A DNA stretch of 22,681 nt from a virus. The stretch covers positions 1-22,681 of the IMG/VR virus record IMGVR_UViG_3300025120_000609. One strand, written 5' to 3'. The translations under genes were made by a program, and so were the position numbers. Every line of letters starts with the position of its first letter. Position 1 is the stretch's first letter. This document shows positions 19,192-22,681 of this stretch, one piece after another. Below the pieces are notes generated by a model that saw only the letters and a list, made by a program, of their open reading frames with translations, did not search any database and had not been told where the DNA came from.

Positions 19192-20136
19192 ATGGCAGAA
19201 ACTTATCTAACACTAACAAATAAAGTAATAGCAAGGTTGAATGAAGTTGCATTAACTTCTACAACCTTTTCTAGTGCTAGAGGTATACAAGTTCAATGTC
19301 AGAACGCAATAAATGAATCAATAAGATATATAAATCAAAAAGAGTTTCAATATCCTTTTAATCATGCTATAGATACAAAGACGTTGACAGCAGGAGTTGT
19401 AAGATATTCCGTTCCTACAACAACAAAGACTGTAGACTATAATACATTCAGAATAATAAAAGATTCTGATTTAAATGTATCAGGTGGTAATTTAAAAATA
19501 TTAAACTATAATGATTATATAAATAGTTTTATTACTCAAGAAGATGAAATAAATAGTACGACTACTAGTACAACACATACAGATAGTGTGACTACTATAA
19601 CAGTAACTAGTACCACAGGTTTTGATACTACAGGAACTTTATTTATAGGTAATGAGCAAATTACGTATACAGCTATAGGTTCTAGTACTACATTTACAGG
19701 ATGTACTAGAGGTGCAAATAGCACAACAGCAGCTTCTATAGCTAGTGGAGTAACTGTAACACAGTTTGATGGTGGTGGTGTACCTGAATTTGTAGTAAGA
19801 ACTCCTGATAATAATTATCTTCTATATCCTTTTCCAACAAAATCTCTTACTTTAAAGTTTGACCACTTTACTTTTCCAACAGATATGTCTGCTCATGGAG
19901 ATACCACAACTATACCTGATAGATTTGCGGCAGTTATAATAGATGGTGCTACTGCATTTGTATATCAGTACAGAGGAGAAACACAGCAGTATCAATTAAA
20001 CTTTGGAAGATTTGAGCAAGGCATTAAAAATATGCAGACATTATTAGTTAATAGGTTTGACTATGTTAGGTCTACTTATATACCACAGTCTAATTCAGGA
20101 AGTCGTAGCACTACATTAAATTTAAGGGTAAGTTAA
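19192..20136 (+). CDS. Adaptor or tail-tube type protein with an inserted beta module
   Basis: A 314-residue protein starting at 19192 with AGGA upstream. Residues 1-115 (a helical start MAETYLTLTNKVIARLNEVA, then ARGIQVQCQNAINESIRYIN) and 195-314 fit the head-to-tail adaptor or tail-tubular type that attaches below the portal in podoviruses. Residues about 121-193 are a Thr-rich segment including TGTLFIGNEQITYTAIGSST and FTGCTRGANSTTAA, a module that I recall in many phage fibre proteins. It therefore looks like a domain insertion. It precedes the large tail protein by one base. Confidence 0.75.
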   Translation: MAETYLTLTNKVIARLNEVALTSTTFSSARGIQVQCQNAINESIRYINQKEFQYPFNHAIDTKTLTAGVVRYSVPTTTKTVDYNTFRIIKDSDLNVSGGNLKILNYNDYINSFITQEDEINSTTTSTTHTDSVTTITVTSTTGFDTTGTLFIGNEQITYTAIGSSTTFTGCTRGANSTTAASIASGVTVTQFDGGGVPEFVVRTPDNNYLLYPFPTKSLTLKFDHFTFPTDMSAHGDTTTIPDRFAAVIIDGATAFVYQYRGETQQYQLNFGRFEQGIKNMQTLLVNRFDYVRSTYIPQSNSGSRSTTLNLRVS

Positions 20137-20137
20137 T

Positions 20138-21652
20138 ATGGCAGACTTATCGCAAGTAGCTGCTTTACCTTTTAACTGTGAAGGTGGTTTAGTATTAAAC
20201 AAATCTACCTTTATGATGCAACCCGGAGAAGCATTAGAGTTAGAAAACTTTGAGCCTGACATTGAGGGTGGTTACAGAAGAATAAATGGATTCTCTAAGT
20301 ATGTAACAGCAGTTGTACCACAGACTGCATCATCTACAGAAAAAGTACTTATGGTAGCTACATTTGGTAGCAAGGTACTGGCAGCTAGAGGAACTAGTAT
20401 ATTTAGTGCTGACCCCGGAGGTTCATCTTGGACTAGCATAGATAGTGGTAGAACAGGTGCATTAAAGTATAGATTTGAAAGATTTAACTTTGATGGTACA
20501 GATAAAATAATAGTAGTAGATGGCACAAATGCACCTACAGTATTTAACTCTAGTTTATCTGCAACAGACGTAAGTGACAGTTCAGTAGCAGGTTCTAAGT
20601 TTGTAGTATCACATAGAAATCATATGTTCTATGCAGGTAAATCAACTACTAAACAGGAAGTTATATTTAGTGAACCCTTTGATGAAGATGGTTTTAGTAG
20701 TGGGCAAGGTGCAGGTAGCTTTAAAGTTGATGATGAGATAACAGGACTTAAAGTTTTCCGTGATGACTTATTTGTATTTTGTGAAACTAGAATATTTAAA
20801 TTGTCAGGTAGCTCAAGTGCTAACTTTGCTGTAACAGATGTAACAAGAGATATAGGATGTATCAATGGAGATACAATCCAAGAATTTGCAGGTGACTTAA
20901 TATTCTTAGGTCCTGATGGTTTAAGAACCATTGCAGGTACAGCAAGAATTGGTGACGTTGAATTGGGTACTATAAGTTCTAATGTGCAGTCTATTTTTAA
21001 TGAGAACATAGCTAGTGCATCAGACTTTGACAGTATAGTTATACCTGATAAGACACAGTATAGAATATTCTTTACTAAAGCTAATACAGATGAAACACTA
21101 ACTAAGGGTATCATATGTGTTATGCGAGGACAAAGGTTTGAGTTTGCAGAGATACGTGGTATCAAACCTGCTAGTACAGACCACTTTGTATCTGAAGGTA
21201 ACATAATAGTACTACATGGTGCATATGAAAGTGGCTATGTATATAGACAAGAATCAGGTAATGATTTTGATGGCACAACAATAGCCGGTAAGTATAGAAG
21301 TCCTGATTTAACTTTTAATGACCCCGGAATAAGAAAACATATGCAAAGGGTTGTTGTCAACTATAAACCTGAAGCAGCCATAGATGCTGACTTATTTGTG
21401 AGATATGATTATGAAGCTGCATCGTCATCAAGACCTGCGGCATATCCGTTAGATTCAGGTGATGTTGTTGCTATATATGGTACATCAGTTTATGGAGTAC
21501 CTACATATGGTGGTGCATCACAACCATTAGTTAGACAAGCAGTAGAGGGTTCAGGATTTGCTGTTGCACTAAGAGTAAATGATGGGGGTGCAACTGCACC
21601 TTATTCACTCAAAGGATTTCAGTTAGAATATCAGTTAGGAGCTAGAAGATAA
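20138..21652 (+). CDS. Large tail protein, P22 gp10-like stabilisation type
   Basis: A 504-residue beta-rich protein. The opening (FNCEGGLVLNKSTFMMQPGE, then LENFEPDIEGGYRRINGFSK) and repeated blades with D-x-G/S turns (GTDKIIVVDGTNAPTVF; NHMFYAGKS; DDLFVFCETRIFKLSGSS; GDLIFLGPDGLRTIAG) match proteins annotated in marine podoviruses as stabilisation or tail tubular proteins, of beta-propeller character. It would plug or extend the tail beneath the adaptor. Ribosome site AAGG lies 10 bases before ATG 20138. The end touches the fibre gene ATG. Confidence 0.78.
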   Translation: MADLSQVAALPFNCEGGLVLNKSTFMMQPGEALELENFEPDIEGGYRRINGFSKYVTAVVPQTASSTEKVLMVATFGSKVLAARGTSIFSADPGGSSWTSIDSGRTGALKYRFERFNFDGTDKIIVVDGTNAPTVFNSSLSATDVSDSSVAGSKFVVSHRNHMFYAGKSTTKQEVIFSEPFDEDGFSSGQGAGSFKVDDEITGLKVFRDDLFVFCETRIFKLSGSSSANFAVTDVTRDIGCINGDTIQEFAGDLIFLGPDGLRTIAGTARIGDVELGTISSNVQSIFNENIASASDFDSIVIPDKTQYRIFFTKANTDETLTKGIICVMRGQRFEFAEIRGIKPASTDHFVSEGNIIVLHGAYESGYVYRQESGNDFDGTTIAGKYRSPDLTFNDPGIRKHMQRVVVNYKPEAAIDADLFVRYDYEAASSSRPAAYPLDSGDVVAIYGTSVYGVPTYGGASQPLVRQAVEGSGFAVALRVNDGGATAPYSLKGFQLEYQLGARR

Positions 21653-22681
21653 ATGGGAGCTACATACACAAGACAGTCCTCTTATACAGATGGAGACGTT
21701 ATAACTGCTGCGCATACCAATGATGAGTTTAATCAGTTATTAGCAGCTTTCCAAGCAAGTACAGGACATACCCACGATGGAACTGCTAATGAAGGTGGTG
21801 CTGTTACTAAGCTATTAGGTAATACACTTACCTTTGGTGCAGGTACAGCAGGTACAGATATAACAATTACATTTGACGGTGAGACATCAGACGGTGTTCT
21901 CAAATGGATGGAAGACGAGGATTATTTTGAGTTTAGTGATGACATACTTATCGCTTCTACAGAGAAGCTACAATTCAGAGACACAGCTATATACATCAAT
22001 TCAAGTGCCGATGGACAACTTGACCTTGTAGCTGATACAGAGATACAGATAGCAGCCACTACCATAGATATAAATGGTAATGCTGACATATCAGGTAACT
22101 TAGGTATAGGTGGTAATTTAACTGTCACAGGTACAACTACATTTAATGGTGGTACAATGACATTAGGTGATGCTGCCACAGACAATGTTGTGTTTGGTGC
22201 AGACGTAGATTCTAACATTATACCTGATGATGATAATACATATGACTTAGGTTCTTCTAGTCAAGAGTGGAAAGATATATACATTGATGGTGTTGCATAT
22301 CTAGATGCAATAAACTTTGATGGCACAGCAATTACATCAACCGCTGCCGAGATAAATATACTTGATGGTGATACAAGTGCCACATCAACAACAGTAGCAG
22401 ATGCAGACAGAGTTGTACTTAACGATGGTGGTACAATGAAGCAAGTAGCAGTCACTGATTTGTCTGCTTACTTTGATGATGAAATAACTGCAATGCCTAA
22501 TCTTGTAACTACAGCAGCTACAACAGTGGGTGCGTTAAACTCTGGTAGCATTACAAGTGGCTTTGGTACTATTGATACAGGGTCATCTACAATCACAACT
22601 ACAGGTTTAATTACAGGTGGTTCTTTAGATATAGATGATGTTGTTATAAACGGAACAACTATTGGACACACAGACGATACA
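21653..22681 (+). CDS. Tail fibre-like protein, C-terminus outside the window
   Basis: An open frame of 343 codons with no stop before the window ends. ATG 21653 follows the previous stop directly. The start, YTDGDVITAAHTNDEFNQLL then GHTHDGTANEGGAV, is a common opening of podovirus fibre or appendage proteins. The rest is repetitive beta sequence rich in Gly, Thr, Asp and Ile (SGNLGIGGNLTVTGTTTFNG, DDDNTYDLGSSSQEWKDIYI, STAAEINILDG), as in trimeric fibres that recognise the host surface. The receptor-binding tip is missing from this window. Confidence 0.85.
   Translation, partial: MGATYTRQSSYTDGDVITAAHTNDEFNQLLAAFQASTGHTHDGTANEGGAVTKLLGNTLTFGAGTAGTDITITFDGETSDGVLKWMEDEDYFEFSDDILIASTEKLQFRDTAIYINSSADGQLDLVADTEIQIAATTIDINGNADISGNLGIGGNLTVTGTTTFNGGTMTLGDAATDNVVFGADVDSNIIPDDDNTYDLGSSSQEWKDIYIDGVAYLDAINFDGTAITSTAAEINILDGDTSATSTTVADADRVVLNDGGTMKQVAVTDLSAYFDDEITAMPNLVTTAATTVGALNSGSITSGFGTIDTGSSTITTTGLITGGSLDIDDVVINGTTIGHTDDT

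Overview
The window looks like part of the genome of a tailed double-stranded DNA phage, most likely a short-tailed (podovirus-like) marine phage. The evidence is a full head-morphogenesis block (small and large terminase, portal, scaffold, major capsid protein), lysis genes, two tail/adaptor-type proteins and the start of a fibre-like gene. Many small Lys/Gly-rich proteins resemble those I recall from uncultured marine podoviruses and phages of marine Alphaproteobacteria. The DNA is AT-rich. The host cannot be fixed from the sequence; a marine alphaproteobacterial host is an inference from gene style.

Layout. Positions 1-3042 are transcribed leftward: seven genes (one cut by the window edge), mostly of unknown function, plus a tRNA-Trp(CCA) with an encoded CCA end. 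The spacers are unusual. Most carry an AT-rich hairpin whose loop is near-constant (TTTCATATACATTCAA on the + strand) while the arms differ in sequence but stay self-complementary. The same arm holds five copies of an 18-base dyad word, AACAGTCCGATGTCGGAC. Positions 3043-3830 form a non-coding divergent control region with two sigma70-like rightward promoters, one leftward promoter candidate, an array of CACTTAAATGT-type sites and a G-rich tract.

Positions 3831-22681 are transcribed rightward. First comes a tightly packed run of small genes, many joined by TAATG or ATGA overlaps: basic proteins, membrane proteins, a Cys-rich 37-residue peptide and a DUF1289-like protein. Next come a holin candidate, an Nfu/NifU-type Fe-S carrier and a T4-type endolysin. 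The packaging and head block follows: two small DNA-binding-type proteins, TerL, portal, a 688-residue structural candidate and scaffold. The major capsid protein has its own promoter and a structured 190-base leader. After it come a decoration-type protein, an adaptor-type protein with an inserted beta module, a large P22 gp10-like tail protein and an incomplete fibre.

The right part therefore makes, packages and releases the particle. The left part probably holds early or regulatory functions, with the replication genes outside the window. Reading the + strand by eye I found no GATC at all in 22.7 kb, which suggests strong restriction avoidance. Family names come from remembered sequence patterns; no database was searched.
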